64,000 nucleotides of DNA from [Clostridium] symbiosum (GTDB lineage: Bacteria; Bacillota; Clostridia; Lachnospirales; Lachnospiraceae), in assembly GCA_021769625.1 (NCBI GenBank), contig JAETSN010000007.1:1-64000 (forward strand), read 5' to 3'. Both the position numbers and the translations under genes were made by a program. Shown piece by piece: positions 36,452 to 45,928 of the stretch; within the stretch, counting starts at the first letter, position 1; each line of letters opens with the position of its first letter. A model generated the notes under the pieces. The model was not told the DNA's origin. It did not search any database and worked only from the letters and a program-made list of their open reading frames with translations.

Positions 36452-38124
36452 ATTTCCTCCTTTGTCAAATCTCTTTCTACATATTCTCCCAGTTTCAGAT
36501 ACTTTTTGTAATCGAGCATATATTTCAGATGCATCTTCTCATGCGGAAAAAAAGTGGGATGGTATGGTTCGCATAATGCCCTTTGTGCCTCCTGCACACT
36601 CTCGTATATACCGGCGCCCACAGAGGCAAAAACACAGGCCCCTCTGGCGCAGCTCTGTTTTTCACTGGACACCATGATCGGAATATTTAATACGTCTGAC
36701 ATCATCTGCATGATATACTCCGATTTAGATGCTATTCCGCCAACACAGACTACTCTGTCGATTTTTATCCCGGATTCCATAAAAGAATCATAAATATGTT
36801 TACTTCCAAATATAGTTCCTTTCACCAGTGCCCTGAAAATATCCGATGCAGAAGCTCCCAAAGTAAGACCGTTCAGCGCACTTTTAACATTTTCATTGAG
36901 ACGCGGATACCTTCTTCCATTAAACCAGTCCAGTGCGATAAGCGTATCCTCTCCTTCCGGCTCCTCCACCGCATTCTCCAGCGCCCTGATCATCCGGCTT
37001 TCCAGAAAATCTTTTAACTCCGTCTTCTTTTCCTGAGGAAGAACGCTCTTCGGTATATCCATATTTTCCAACGGCCACATCAATATTTTTTTGTACCACG
37101 CATAGGTATCTCCGAATGCACTCTGACCGGATTCACATCCGATAAATCCCGGGACGATCGAATTCTCCGCAAGGCCGCAGCAGTTGTTGAGTTTTTTCCC
37201 TTTCACCTCATTTGGATCAATGATCAACATATCCACCGTCGAGGTACCTACTACTTTTACAAGTGTTCTTTCCGATATTCCGACTCCAACGGCTCCTGCA
37301 TGTGCGTCAAACGAACCGACGGCTACAGATACGTTGTTCGAAAGCCCCAGCTTCTCTGCCCACTCCTGCGAAATCGCTCCTATTTTTTCGCCGGCATTCT
37401 TCGGCATCTGTGAATATCGGTCATAAATAATTCCAAGATACGGATCGATCTTACTAAGACACTTCCGGGACGGCAGTCCGCCAAACATACTGTTCCACAG
37501 CGCCTTATGTCCTGCAGCACATGCTCCATGTACTATTTCATCCGGTTTTATCTTCCCAGCCAGGATCCCTGCGATCCAGTCAGAATGCTCTACCCATGTA
37601 TATGCCGCCTCTTTGATCCTTCGGTTTTTTCTGGTCGTATGTAAAATCTTTGCCCAAAACCATTCTGCGGAATATTCTCCCTGAAACTGTGTATAATCTA
37701 TTTCCCCGGAAGACAGTCCCTGCTGTATCTCCTGCGCCTCTTTTACGGCTGTATGATCTTTCCACAAATGGAACATGGCATCCGGATCATCTGAAAACTC
37801 CTCTGATAATGCCAGGGGCCTTCCCTCTTTGTCTACCGGACAAACAGTGGAACCGGTCGCGTCAACAGCGATGCCGACTATCTTGTCCGCTATAGAACCT
37901 CCCGCTTTTTCAATTACAATTTTTAATATAGACTCCAACACTTCAAGATGATCTCTGGGATGCTGACGATATTGTGATATACTTATATCGCAATATTCTT
38001 TTCTTGACCAACGAGGATATAACATGGAAGCCTCTGCTATGGTTGCTGCCGAGTGCGTATTTACAATGATCGCCCTTGCACTATCAGATCCAAAATCGAC
38101 TCCGATTACATAATATCCGCCCAT
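36448..38124 (-). CDS. Ribulokinase-like FGGY carbohydrate kinase
   Basis: This 558-residue kinase of the FGGY family is closest by eye to AraB ribulokinase: GVDFGSDSARAIIV at the start, YPRWSRKEYCD, HPRDHLEVLES, LWKDHTAVKEA, YSAEWFWAKILH, VGTSTVDMLI, GFIGCESGQSAFGD and DWFNGRRYPR. Such enzymes phosphorylate ribulose (L or D) to a pentulose phosphate. Unusually, no isomerase or epimerase accompanies it. Its partners are a GH32 fructosidase, a CUT1 transporter and split transketolase. Substrate may therefore be a ketose released from a fructoside-like glycoside, which is inference. Confidence 0.88.
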   Translation of the reverse strand: MGGYYVIGVDFGSDSARAIIVNTHSAATIAEASMLYPRWSRKEYCDISISQYRQHPRDHLEVLESILKIVIEKAGGSIADKIVGIAVDATGSTVCPVDKEGRPLALSEEFSDDPDAMFHLWKDHTAVKEAQEIQQGLSSGEIDYTQFQGEYSAEWFWAKILHTTRKNRRIKEAAYTWVEHSDWIAGILAGKIKPDEIVHGACAAGHKALWNSMFGGLPSRKCLSKIDPYLGIIYDRYSQMPKNAGEKIGAISQEWAEKLGLSNNVSVAVGSFDAHAGAVGVGISERTLVKVVGTSTVDMLIIDPNEVKGKKLNNCCGLAENSIVPGFIGCESGQSAFGDTYAWYKKILMWPLENMDIPKSVLPQEKKTELKDFLESRMIRALENAVEEPEGEDTLIALDWFNGRRYPRLNENVKSALNGLTLGASASDIFRALVKGTIFGSKHIYDSFMESGIKIDRVVCVGGIASKSEYIMQMMSDVLNIPIMVSSEKQSCARGACVFASVGAGIYESVQEAQRALCEPYHPTFFPHEKMHLKYMLDYKKYLKLGEYVERDLTKEEI

Positions 38125-38143
38125 ACACTATTTTCCCCTAGTT

Positions 38144-39583
38144 TTACTCATATTTAGAAAATAAATCTTTCGCATTCAGCTTCCATATATCCATATTTAT
38201 CCCGGTGCCCGACAATCGCACTTCACATTTTTCCGTAATAGGATCGACCATTGCCGTAAAGCAGTCTTTTTCGTCAATAAAAACTTCCATCATGCTCTTA
38301 TCAAGGAAAATGTGGAGCGTATGTGCCGATGCATCTTTCAGCTGAATATTTGTATTTTCCACAACCAGCATATCCGCACAGATCTCCAGAACCGTATCCG
38401 CCAGTTTGATCTGTCCATGGCTGCCCGCCCTGTAGTTCACAAGTATCTCCAACGTTCCGGTTTCTGCCGCCATCACAGACTTTTCACCGTTTAATATATA
38501 ATGCTCCCCCCGAAGTTCTTTCAATTCTTCCGGGATCTTCTGAACCAGATCGTTCTTGTCATCCAGCGAAATCTCTCTCGGAAGAGAATTAATACCGTTC
38601 CAGCCGGAAGTATTCCGGAAACCTTCAACCGCTCCCCACAGCAGTTTTCTGTTTTTATCGTCTTCGATCACATTTGTCGCATAAAAATGGGAACTGTAAT
38701 CAACAAACCCATGCTTTTCCCAACTAAACCGGCAATTGTCGGCATCCAGATCACCCACAAAATATTCCACCGGGCCATGCGGGGAGACAAAGATCACCCA
38801 CTTATTCCCGAGCTGAACAATATTCGGACACTCACAGCTTCTCAATTTTTTATTTGGATATTGAAACAGCACTCCTTTGTATTCCCATTCTGTAAAAGCC
38901 TTATTTTTTGCTTCATACAGCAGTACTGCCGCTTTGCCGCCCTGTTCTGCATCTTCCTTACCGCCCAGGATCAGATAAGCCTTTCCATTCTGTCTGAAAA
39001 GAAACGGATCGCGCCACTCCCAGATTTTCTTTCCTTTATGAAGTTCCTCTGTCATAATAGGATTTACTGAAGTTCCTGGAGTCCATTTTTCAAGGTTGTC
39101 ATCCTCCCCAAAGGCAATAAACTGTACCGCGGAATCTGTCGGATTCCTGTCTTCGTATCCTATACTGGTATAAATAGCAACCGGAACGCCCTCGTCATTA
39201 ATTGCCGTACAGCCGAACCAAATATAGTATTCACCTGTCTCGGTATCAGGATAAAGCGCTACCGGCATATGCTCCCAGTGAATCAGATCTTTGCTCCGCG
39301 CATGTCCCCACACCGTGATCCCGCCTGTCCAATCCGGTTCTGATGTTTTCCAGACAGAAGAACCCGTCTTATACACCATACCCGCCCGATATCTGTCGGT
39401 GTCCGGGTTCAGGCTATACATCATGTGATAATAGCCTTTATAAAATATCACACCGTTCGGATCATCCATCCACTGTGATGGAGCGTGGAAATGGTACTCC
39501 GGTCTTGACGGGTCTAAATCCGCCTTTTTTGCAACTTCAAAAATTTTTGTTGTACTCTCTTTAATCTTTTCTTCAAAATTCAT
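38144..39583 (-). CDS. Glycoside hydrolase family 32 (beta-fructosidase-like)
   Basis: This 479-residue enzyme has a five-bladed propeller and beta-sandwich. The nucleophile motif is QWMDDPNGVIF (usually WMNDPNG), the transition-state Asp is in EWRDPFLF and the acid/base Glu in RSCECPNI. GH32 enzymes remove terminal beta-D-fructose from sucrose, fructo-oligosaccharides, inulin or levan. There is no signal peptide, so it acts in the cytoplasm on sugars imported by the adjacent ABC transporter. The Asn to Asp change in the first motif and the ribulokinase neighbour hint at a modified specificity. Confidence 0.9.
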   Translation of the reverse strand: MNFEEKIKESTTKIFEVAKKADLDPSRPEYHFHAPSQWMDDPNGVIFYKGYYHMMYSLNPDTDRYRAGMVYKTGSSVWKTSEPDWTGGITVWGHARSKDLIHWEHMPVALYPDTETGEYYIWFGCTAINDEGVPVAIYTSIGYEDRNPTDSAVQFIAFGEDDNLEKWTPGTSVNPIMTEELHKGKKIWEWRDPFLFRQNGKAYLILGGKEDAEQGGKAAVLLYEAKNKAFTEWEYKGVLFQYPNKKLRSCECPNIVQLGNKWVIFVSPHGPVEYFVGDLDADNCRFSWEKHGFVDYSSHFYATNVIEDDKNRKLLWGAVEGFRNTSGWNGINSLPREISLDDKNDLVQKIPEELKELRGEHYILNGEKSVMAAETGTLEILVNYRAGSHGQIKLADTVLEICADMLVVENTNIQLKDASAHTLHIFLDKSMMEVFIDEKDCFTAMVDPITEKCEVRLSGTGINMDIWKLNAKDLFSKYE

Positions 39584-39611
39584 ATAAACACCCTCTCTTT
39601 TTTATATTTTC

Positions 39612-40445
39612 TTATCCTTTAAGCCCTGTCATCGCAATTCCTTCAACAAAGAAATCCTGCAGACACAGGTAAAGGATCAAAACCGGAAGCAGACTCATAA
39701 TGACCGCCGCCATCAACAGCCCCCAATCCGTGGCATAATTTCCGACCATATTGTACAAGCCAAGCGTGAGCGTCATCTTTTTATTACTGTTTAAAAAGAT
39801 CAACGGTCTGATAAAATCATTCCATGTATTCATAAACGCAAAAATCGTCAGTGTCGTCATGGTCGGTTTCGACAGCGGCAAAAATATCCTCCAAAAAATT
39901 CCCCAGGGAGAACAGCCGTCAATCGCCGCCGCGTCTCCCAATGATTTGGGAATGCTCAGATAGCTTTGGCGCATCAGGAAAATACCGATCGGCGATACTA
40001 TACATGGTAAGATCAGCGCCCACAAACTATTGATCAGCTTCAGCTGGCGCAATAACGCAAACGTCGGAATCAACATAACATAAAACGGGATCATCACCGC
40101 AAAAAGAAAAATTTTAAATATCACATCTCTGCCTCTGAACTTTAAATAAGTAAATCCGAATCCCGCCATGGTTGAGGTAACCAATTGTCCCATTACCACC
40201 GCTACAGTCACCAGTACCGTATTTTTAAACATTCCCCAGAAATTGATCGTTGAAAAAACATTTACATAATTCTGCCAGTGAAAAACATCTCCGAAAAAAG
40301 ACGGGGGATATTTAAATACATCCGATATGTCTTTAAAAGATGTCGAAAGCATCCAGATGAAAGGTATCAACATAACTACTGCGCCAATCGACAGCACAAT
40401 TACAGATATCAATTTGATCAAAAATCTTTTCGTTTTTCTACTCAT
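39612..40445 (-). CDS. CUT1 sugar ABC transporter permease (MalG type)
   Basis: This 277-residue inner membrane subunit has six predicted helices. The EAA loop is GDAAAIDGCSPWGIFWRIFLPLS-like, the ATPase docking site. It works with the MalF-type permease encoded upstream and the binding protein. The operon has no ATPase gene, as is common in Firmicutes where a shared MsmK-type ATPase serves many CUT1 systems. Confidence 0.92.
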   Translation of the reverse strand: MSRKTKRFLIKLISVIVLSIGAVVMLIPFIWMLSTSFKDISDVFKYPPSFFGDVFHWQNYVNVFSTINFWGMFKNTVLVTVAVVMGQLVTSTMAGFGFTYLKFRGRDVIFKIFLFAVMIPFYVMLIPTFALLRQLKLINSLWALILPCIVSPIGIFLMRQSYLSIPKSLGDAAAIDGCSPWGIFWRIFLPLSKPTMTTLTIFAFMNTWNDFIRPLIFLNSNKKMTLTLGLYNMVGNYATDWGLLMAAVIMSLLPVLILYLCLQDFFVEGIAMTGLKG

Positions 40446-40468
40446 ACATTAAAACTCCCTGTTATCAG

Positions 40469-41353
40469 CTATTCAACGCTATAGTCATCGCTATCCATGT
40501 ACTTAAACTGTAACGCCGCCAGAATAAAAATAAATACTGCCAGGATCCATCCCAGGGCACATGCATATCCCATGTTATAATAGTCAAATGCGTTTTCATA
40601 AATATACTGAACCAGAACAGATGATGATCTGGCCGGTCCTCCCCCGGTAATGATCATTACCTGATCAAATACCTGCATAGAATTGATCACGCATGTAATG
40701 CTTACATAAAGTGTTGTAGGTTTGATCAATGGAATCGTGATCATGCCAAGACGTTTTAGCCCTGTACATCCATCCAGTTCCGCCGCCTCATAATAAGAAG
40801 ACGGTATCCCCTGCAGCCCGGCAAGGAAAATCACCATATTATATCCTAATCCCTTCCAGCAGCTTACTATAATGATCGTCCACAGCGATAATCTGGTGTC
40901 CGTCAGCCAACTGAGCCCCTTTCCCCCGAACATCTGGATGATATAATTGACAATTCCAAAATCTGTGTTAAACAGCCACTGCCATACAATGGAAATGGAA
41001 ACCATCGATGCGATAGCCGGAAGAAAATATGCCCCTCGAAAGAAGCGAATCCCTCTGATCTTCTGATTCAGCGCTATTGCCAGAAAAAATGCCATGACCA
41101 GCTGAACCGGAACGGCGATCAGGGTAAATACTACCGTATTTACAAACACTTTCCTGCCTATTGGATCATGAAAAAAATTAATATAATTTTTAAGCCCTAC
41201 AAAGGTCATATCATCAAATAATCCCCAGGTATTAAAACTGATCCACAGAGAATCCACCAACGGATAAACCGTAAAAACACACAGCCCGATGACAGCCGGC
41301 CCTAAAAAAAGTATTGCCCACAATGCATCTTTATTAATTTTCCTTGTCTTCAT
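40469..41353 (-). CDS. CUT1 sugar ABC transporter permease (MalF type)
   Basis: This 294-residue permease has six helices and the EAA loop YYEAAELDGCTGLKRLGMITIP. I set the start at the ATG at 41353 (MKTRKINKDALWAIL), which has AGAGG close upstream; the reading frame opens earlier but without coding character. It partners the MalG-type permease next to it. The substrate is probably an oligosaccharide with a terminal fructose, judged only from the GH32 gene in the operon. Confidence 0.92.
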   Translation of the reverse strand: MKTRKINKDALWAILFLGPAVIGLCVFTVYPLVDSLWISFNTWGLFDDMTFVGLKNYINFFHDPIGRKVFVNTVVFTLIAVPVQLVMAFFLAIALNQKIRGIRFFRGAYFLPAIASMVSISIVWQWLFNTDFGIVNYIIQMFGGKGLSWLTDTRLSLWTIIIVSCWKGLGYNMVIFLAGLQGIPSSYYEAAELDGCTGLKRLGMITIPLIKPTTLYVSITCVINSMQVFDQVMIITGGGPARSSSVLVQYIYENAFDYYNMGYACALGWILAVFIFILAALQFKYMDSDDYSVE

Positions 41354-41443
41354 AATTACCTCTTTAATGAAATGGTTCTGTATAATAAGCTTTATACAGA
41401 ACCACCTCATTGCATATTTTAATTAATAGCTGCCAAGAATCTC

Positions 41444-42835
41444 TTAATTGCCAAGCACTGCATTAATCCTGGTCTCAATATTCTGCAATGTTGTATCTAC
41501 ATCCTGATCCGTATAGTAAAACGCCTGAAGCTCTTCATCAACAGCATCATTAACAGCATTTACATTGGACAGTTTATCTGTAGGTTTGTCTTTCGCATTC
41601 TGGAACACCTTGAGCAAATCTTCCCATCCTTCCGGATAAACATCCCTGTCAAACCACTGCTCCAGATTTTCCTCCTTGTACATTTCCTCTCTGTTAGGCA
41701 TCCAAAGCCCCGTCTTATAAATCGGGATACCGAAATCTGTAGAACTCATATACTCAGCGAGCAGCAGCGCTTCCTCCGGATGCTCTGTACTCTTGTTGAT
41801 CGCTTTCATATCGGCAGAGACAATAAATGCATCACTGTCATCTTTCCCAAAAGTCGGGAACAGGCCGACGCCATAATTGATATCAGACGCGGAAATTTCC
41901 TGCAATGCATAAGAACCAATAGCGATCGACGCGACTTTCCCTGTCAGGAACATAGCGGTCGGAGAGTTACCTGTATCGGAACCTGCCGCATTCGGATCCG
42001 GCGCAACGCCCAATTCTGTTCTCAGCGCCTTGATATTGTTCAAAACTTCTTTTGACTCCTCGCTGTCAACATTTTCCGCCGCCGTCATATCCTCGTTATA
42101 CCAGGATGTTCCATTCAGCTCCAGCATATACTGTAACACATACAGGGAATACTGCTCCTGCCAGTTGCAGGTACCATACTGTACCGTATTCCCTGAATCA
42201 TCGACGATCGTGAGTTTCTGCATATTCTCGACAAATTCATCCCATGTCCAGCGCTCTTCCATTTTTGTCGGCATATACTCAACACCGGCTGCATCAAACA
42301 GATCCTTGTTGTAGAAAATGACCGGTCCGACATTACAGATATCAAGCCCGTATACATGTGTCTCGCCATTTTCGTCAACCATGCTTACCTTTTCCAACGA
42401 TGCCCGCGTCATATCGGCTGTAAATTCAGACGCGACATCCGTCAGTTCCATCAACAGACCAGCATTTACAAAATCCTTACATTGTGTTGCGTCCAGATAA
42501 AATACATCCGGTCCGTCTCCCGATGCCAGAGCCGTTTTCAGCTTGGTATGGAAATCCGAACTCGGCACTGTCATATAATCGACAGTGATCCACGGGTACA
42601 ATGTCTGAAAATCGTCAATACCCGCCTGAATGCTTTTCGCTTCCAGATCACTGGCTTCCCATGACCAGAATGTAAGGGTAACCGGATCTTTGTCAGAATC
42701 TTCCGATGCCTCTGTTGATCCCGAACTTTCTTCTGCGGGAACGGTGGTCTCCGTCTCTTCCGAAGAACCACATCCCGCCAGTAATGATACTGCCATTACT
42801 GCACACAGCACAGAACTAATTAGTTTTTTCTTCAT
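41444..42835 (-). CDS. Sugar-binding lipoprotein of the CUT1 transporter
   Basis: This 463-residue extracellular solute-binding protein has a lipoprotein signal (MKKKLISSVLCAVMAVSL then LAGC, lipidated Cys at 22), followed by a Ser/Glu-rich linker. The family 1 binding fold is seen in VTLTFWSWEAS and the AMFLTGKVASIAIGSYAL block. It captures the sugar outside the cell for the two permeases encoded downstream. GGGAGG precedes the ATG. It is preceded by the ROK regulator, whose operators probably govern the operon. Confidence 0.92.
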   Translation of the reverse strand: MKKKLISSVLCAVMAVSLLAGCGSSEETETTVPAEESSGSTEASEDSDKDPVTLTFWSWEASDLEAKSIQAGIDDFQTLYPWITVDYMTVPSSDFHTKLKTALASGDGPDVFYLDATQCKDFVNAGLLMELTDVASEFTADMTRASLEKVSMVDENGETHVYGLDICNVGPVIFYNKDLFDAAGVEYMPTKMEERWTWDEFVENMQKLTIVDDSGNTVQYGTCNWQEQYSLYVLQYMLELNGTSWYNEDMTAAENVDSEESKEVLNNIKALRTELGVAPDPNAAGSDTGNSPTAMFLTGKVASIAIGSYALQEISASDINYGVGLFPTFGKDDSDAFIVSADMKAINKSTEHPEEALLLAEYMSSTDFGIPIYKTGLWMPNREEMYKEENLEQWFDRDVYPEGWEDLLKVFQNAKDKPTDKLSNVNAVNDAVDEELQAFYYTDQDVDTTLQNIETRINAVLGN

Positions 42836-42875
42836 GTTAAAAACCTCCCATTTATATAATTTTTTTGCTGCACTA

Positions 42876-42886
42876 AGTTAATAACT
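42876..42886. promoter_or_regulatory. Operator-like palindrome before the binding-protein gene
   Basis: AGTTA-A-TAACT is a perfect 11-base palindrome resembling the AACTTATTAAGTT boxes at the ROK promoter. It lies 41 bases before the binding-protein start and touches the ROK stop codon. Confidence 0.4.
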
Positions 42887-44135
42887 ATTTCCTCTTTTCA
42901 CTCATCATTTCTTTTACTCTCTCATAAAGAGTTCTTTCATTGATAAAGTGATCCAAAGTGAAATAATACCCTCCGATCAATGTTGTATCCTCCTCAAATG
43001 CTGAATACCGAATTTTGATCTTATCCCCAATCTCCCTGTTTACCATCCCCTCCAAAGATGTTCTGATCTTCCCTATGAAGCGTTCCGAAATCGGATAATC
43101 CGGTCCGATGATGATCTCATCCGGATTTATCACAAATATCGTATCAGCAAGTCCATATGCCAGCCGCCACGCTAAAATATCAAACGCCCATGTCGCCAGC
43201 GGATCCTTCTCATAATAAGCATTTACAATTTCCTCATATGTACTCTCCTCTGACAATCTACTTTCAGGAAAATCACACATTCTCTCGCTTATATAACGTT
43301 TTACACTTGCCGATGACGCATAATATTCCAAAGTTCCTCTTCTTCCATAAGTATTCTCAGGACCATTAAAATAAATTCCCAGCTGACCGATTTCTCCGGC
43401 AATGCCGAAAGCACCCTCCACGATCTTTCCATTTAAAATGATACCGGCCCCAATCCCGATCCCTACAGACTGCAATGCGAGCATACATTTACAATGGTCC
43501 TGTTTCTCTTCATCCATACTCTCCCACTCGCCGAATGCTGAAAGGTGCGCATCATGTTCTGTTATCACGGAAAAATCATACCTGTCCTCAAAGAACTTCT
43601 GAACATCTATTTCCTTAAGTCTTTCATAACCGTTTACAATTGCCTTATTCATCTCCGAACATCTCAGATACGGGCCGGGAACTCCAATACACATCCCCAG
43701 GATTTCTTTTCTGCCATGCCTAAGCAGCAATCTGTCAATTGTATTCAGTATGCGATCTGTTGTCTGCCAGATGTCTTCCTCTGTCGATACCTCACATTCC
43801 TCTGAATCGATCACTTCACCTGACAATGTAAAAATTGCCACTTTAAAATATGTACGGATCCACCTGGCCGATAAAATTTTAATGGAACGGGTTTTCAGTG
43901 TCAGGCCTTTTGTTTTTCTTTCCCCCCAAGTCCTCGGCTTTTCACACTCTTCAATAATATCAAGTTCCAGCAATTCGTTTACAATATTGGTAATAGTTGG
44001 TTTTCCAAGCCCTGTTATTTCAGCTAATTCTTTTCTTGATATATTTCCTTTTCTAATGATGATGTTTAAAACCAACGAACGATTTGACAATTGTATTTTT
44101 TCATTATTTAAACCATCTAATATCTCTTTCATCAA
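42885..44135 (-). CDS. ROK-family transcriptional regulator
   Basis: This 416-residue repressor-type protein has an N-terminal winged helix (RKELAEITGLGKPTITNIVNEL, about residues 34-55) and a ROK sugar-binding body. The body has GVGIGAGIILNGKIVEGAFGIAGEIGQLG, but the zinc cysteine cluster of glucokinases is replaced (RRGTLEYYAS), which is common in regulators that bind sugars without phosphorylating them. It most likely represses the adjoining fructosidase operon and itself, releasing on sugar binding. GAGAGGG precedes the ATG. Confidence 0.9.
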   Translation of the reverse strand: MMKEILDGLNNEKIQLSNRSLVLNIIIRKGNISRKELAEITGLGKPTITNIVNELLELDIIEECEKPRTWGERKTKGLTLKTRSIKILSARWIRTYFKVAIFTLSGEVIDSEECEVSTEEDIWQTTDRILNTIDRLLLRHGRKEILGMCIGVPGPYLRCSEMNKAIVNGYERLKEIDVQKFFEDRYDFSVITEHDAHLSAFGEWESMDEEKQDHCKCMLALQSVGIGIGAGIILNGKIVEGAFGIAGEIGQLGIYFNGPENTYGRRGTLEYYASSASVKRYISERMCDFPESRLSEESTYEEIVNAYYEKDPLATWAFDILAWRLAYGLADTIFVINPDEIIIGPDYPISERFIGKIRTSLEGMVNREIGDKIKIRYSAFEEDTTLIGGYYFTLDHFINERTLYERVKEMMSEKRK

Positions 44136-44160
44136 AACCCTCTCAAAAATTTATTATAAA

Positions 44161-44289
44161 AACTTATTAAGTTCATTATCTGAATTATTTTCATTCTTTA
44201 TATGTGCATATTATATATTTTTATTCCCCTTATGTCAATATAATATTACAATTTTTCAAATATTTATTTATTCAACAAATTATTAAGTT
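44161..44289 (-). promoter_or_regulatory. ROK gene promoter flanked by two AACTTATTAAGTT boxes
   Basis: On the minus strand TTGACA (44238-44233) and TATAAT (44215-44210) are 17 bases apart, a consensus promoter. A perfect 13-base palindrome AACTTATTAAGTT (44161-44173) lies downstream of the start site, and a one-mismatch copy AAATTATTAAGTT (44277-44289) lies upstream. The pair looks like operators for the ROK protein. The rest of the 419-base gap up to pelG is AT-rich and holds only the pelG terminator. Confidence 0.65.
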
Positions 44290-44470
44290 CATTGCCAAAA
44301 TTTTCCTCCTTTCTTTCAGTCTTTTATTTCATCATTATTTCATAATAGTTTCACCTCCATTCAATTTTTCACACGCTTAAGTATATACCGGCATCTATTA
44401 TTTTTGAAAGCACTATTTTCTGTATATTCTCACACAATCATATTTCATACAGTAAAAATTCCATGTTTAG

Positions 44471-44507
44471 CAATTTAAAAAGCGTGAAAAGCCCTGCAGC
44501 CTTTCAC
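44471..44507 (-). terminator. Terminator of the pel operon
   Basis: On the minus strand GTGAAAGGC pairs with GCTTTTCAC and is followed by GCTTTTTAAATT. It lies just past the pelG stop. Confidence 0.7.
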
Positions 44508-44554
44508 ACTCAATAGTATTCTATGGAACATCTATTCCTGCTCTTCATTCTATC

Positions 44555-45928
44555 TCAGCACATTAAAAAACTGTCGAGCTTTTCCATTCGGCGGCGCAGC
44601 AGCAGGAAAGCGACAATCCAGCCGCAGAGGCCGCCCAACAGCAAAGGCAAAGGATAAAAATCGTTTGCAAAGACAGCCGCAGCTGCCCCGAGGATTGTCA
44701 CGGCCAAAAAGACAAGAGAACCTGCGCACGCACCGCCGTAATCCGAAAAATAATAAAATACAACAATGGTAAAGTACATACAGAATACGGCGTATACGCC
44801 CAGACTCAGAATTACAAACATACGCAGCATATAAACGCTGGCATTCAGATAGGGAAAGAACACGCTGACCAGACAGACCAGCACCACCGTAATGATAAGC
44901 TGGCTCTCATATACAAAAAAGAGCTGGCAGCGGAGCGCTCTTGCCATGACATTCCGCTCCTTTTGGATCATGTCATAGGTTCCATTGTTCAGCGCAGAGA
45001 CATACAGGGTATACTTCTCATAAAAGGCTGTCTCCACCTTTACCACAAAGATGACCAATGACGGCATATTCACAAAAACAGCCAGAAACAGAGCGTAATC
45101 GTAAACGGGCGCCGTGAGGAAAATGCTGACCCGCTCCGCAATATCAGAAAAATACCAGTAAATGATGGTAGGACAGTAGATACCCAGTGTGTAGGCAAAA
45201 CCTCCCACAGTCAGCTTTGGGTACCGGCGGAAATAAGAGAGGAACGCAAAATACCGGCCCCGCGGTATTCCAAAAGCCTTCATGCACTGGAATACCAGAG
45301 CGAATACGATCAAAAAATAACAGCATGCCAGCGCCATACAGGCTGCGGTCACCTTATCCACGCCAAATTGTCCTGTGCAAAGAAAATACACGGCTACAGC
45401 CAGAAAAAAACCCAGAAAGAAACTGAATGTCAGCGCCCTGTAATGCTTCAGCGCCGAGGCGTAGGTCATCATGCTGTAGACATCCGTTACCAGAACACCC
45501 AGAAGATAATAGCTTATCAGGAAGGACATGGATATTCCGTTCCGGAAATACATTCCCGCACACAGCAGAAACATGACAACGCCGGAAACGGCAGTAGATA
45601 ACGTCAGCACTCCGAAAGCGGAGGGGCAGATGTCCGATTCTCTGCCTAAAAAGATACAGTCGGAAATATAGCGCGACACAGGCGCCGCAAAAAGAACGGC
45701 AGCCAGAGTAGCAGTCACGAAGGCATATGTCGTGGCCGCAATAAAAAATCTCTCTTCCAGAACCGTAAGACCCGCCTGATCCAATAAAAACTCCAACAGC
45801 AGCAACAGCACCGCTGACAGGACCGCCGGGCCTATCGTAGTCATGGTGGCGTAGATCGTCCCCCACAGGTTAGATGCCAGCGTTTTTCTTCCGTAAATTT
45901 TTTTCAGTTCAAATCCGATTCCTGCCAT
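44555..45928 (-). CDS. pelG: Pel polysaccharide transporter PelG
   Basis: This 457-residue membrane protein with about twelve helices belongs to the Wzx/MATE-like flippase group. It begins MAGIGFELKKIYGRKTLASN, a hallmark of PelG. In Pel systems PelG, with PelD, PelE and PelF, forms the membrane synthase-transport complex that polymerises and exports the partly deacetylated GalNAc-rich polymer. The ATG at 45928 has GGAGGAGG upstream and lies inside the end of pelF, so the genes overlap by 20 bases. It is the last gene of the operon. Confidence 0.88.
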   Translation of the reverse strand: MAGIGFELKKIYGRKTLASNLWGTIYATMTTIGPAVLSAVLLLLLEFLLDQAGLTVLEERFFIAATTYAFVTATLAAVLFAAPVSRYISDCIFLGRESDICPSAFGVLTLSTAVSGVVMFLLCAGMYFRNGISMSFLISYYLLGVLVTDVYSMMTYASALKHYRALTFSFFLGFFLAVAVYFLCTGQFGVDKVTAACMALACCYFLIVFALVFQCMKAFGIPRGRYFAFLSYFRRYPKLTVGGFAYTLGIYCPTIIYWYFSDIAERVSIFLTAPVYDYALFLAVFVNMPSLVIFVVKVETAFYEKYTLYVSALNNGTYDMIQKERNVMARALRCQLFFVYESQLIITVVLVCLVSVFFPYLNASVYMLRMFVILSLGVYAVFCMYFTIVVFYYFSDYGGACAGSLVFLAVTILGAAAAVFANDFYPLPLLLGGLCGWIVAFLLLRRRMEKLDSFLMC

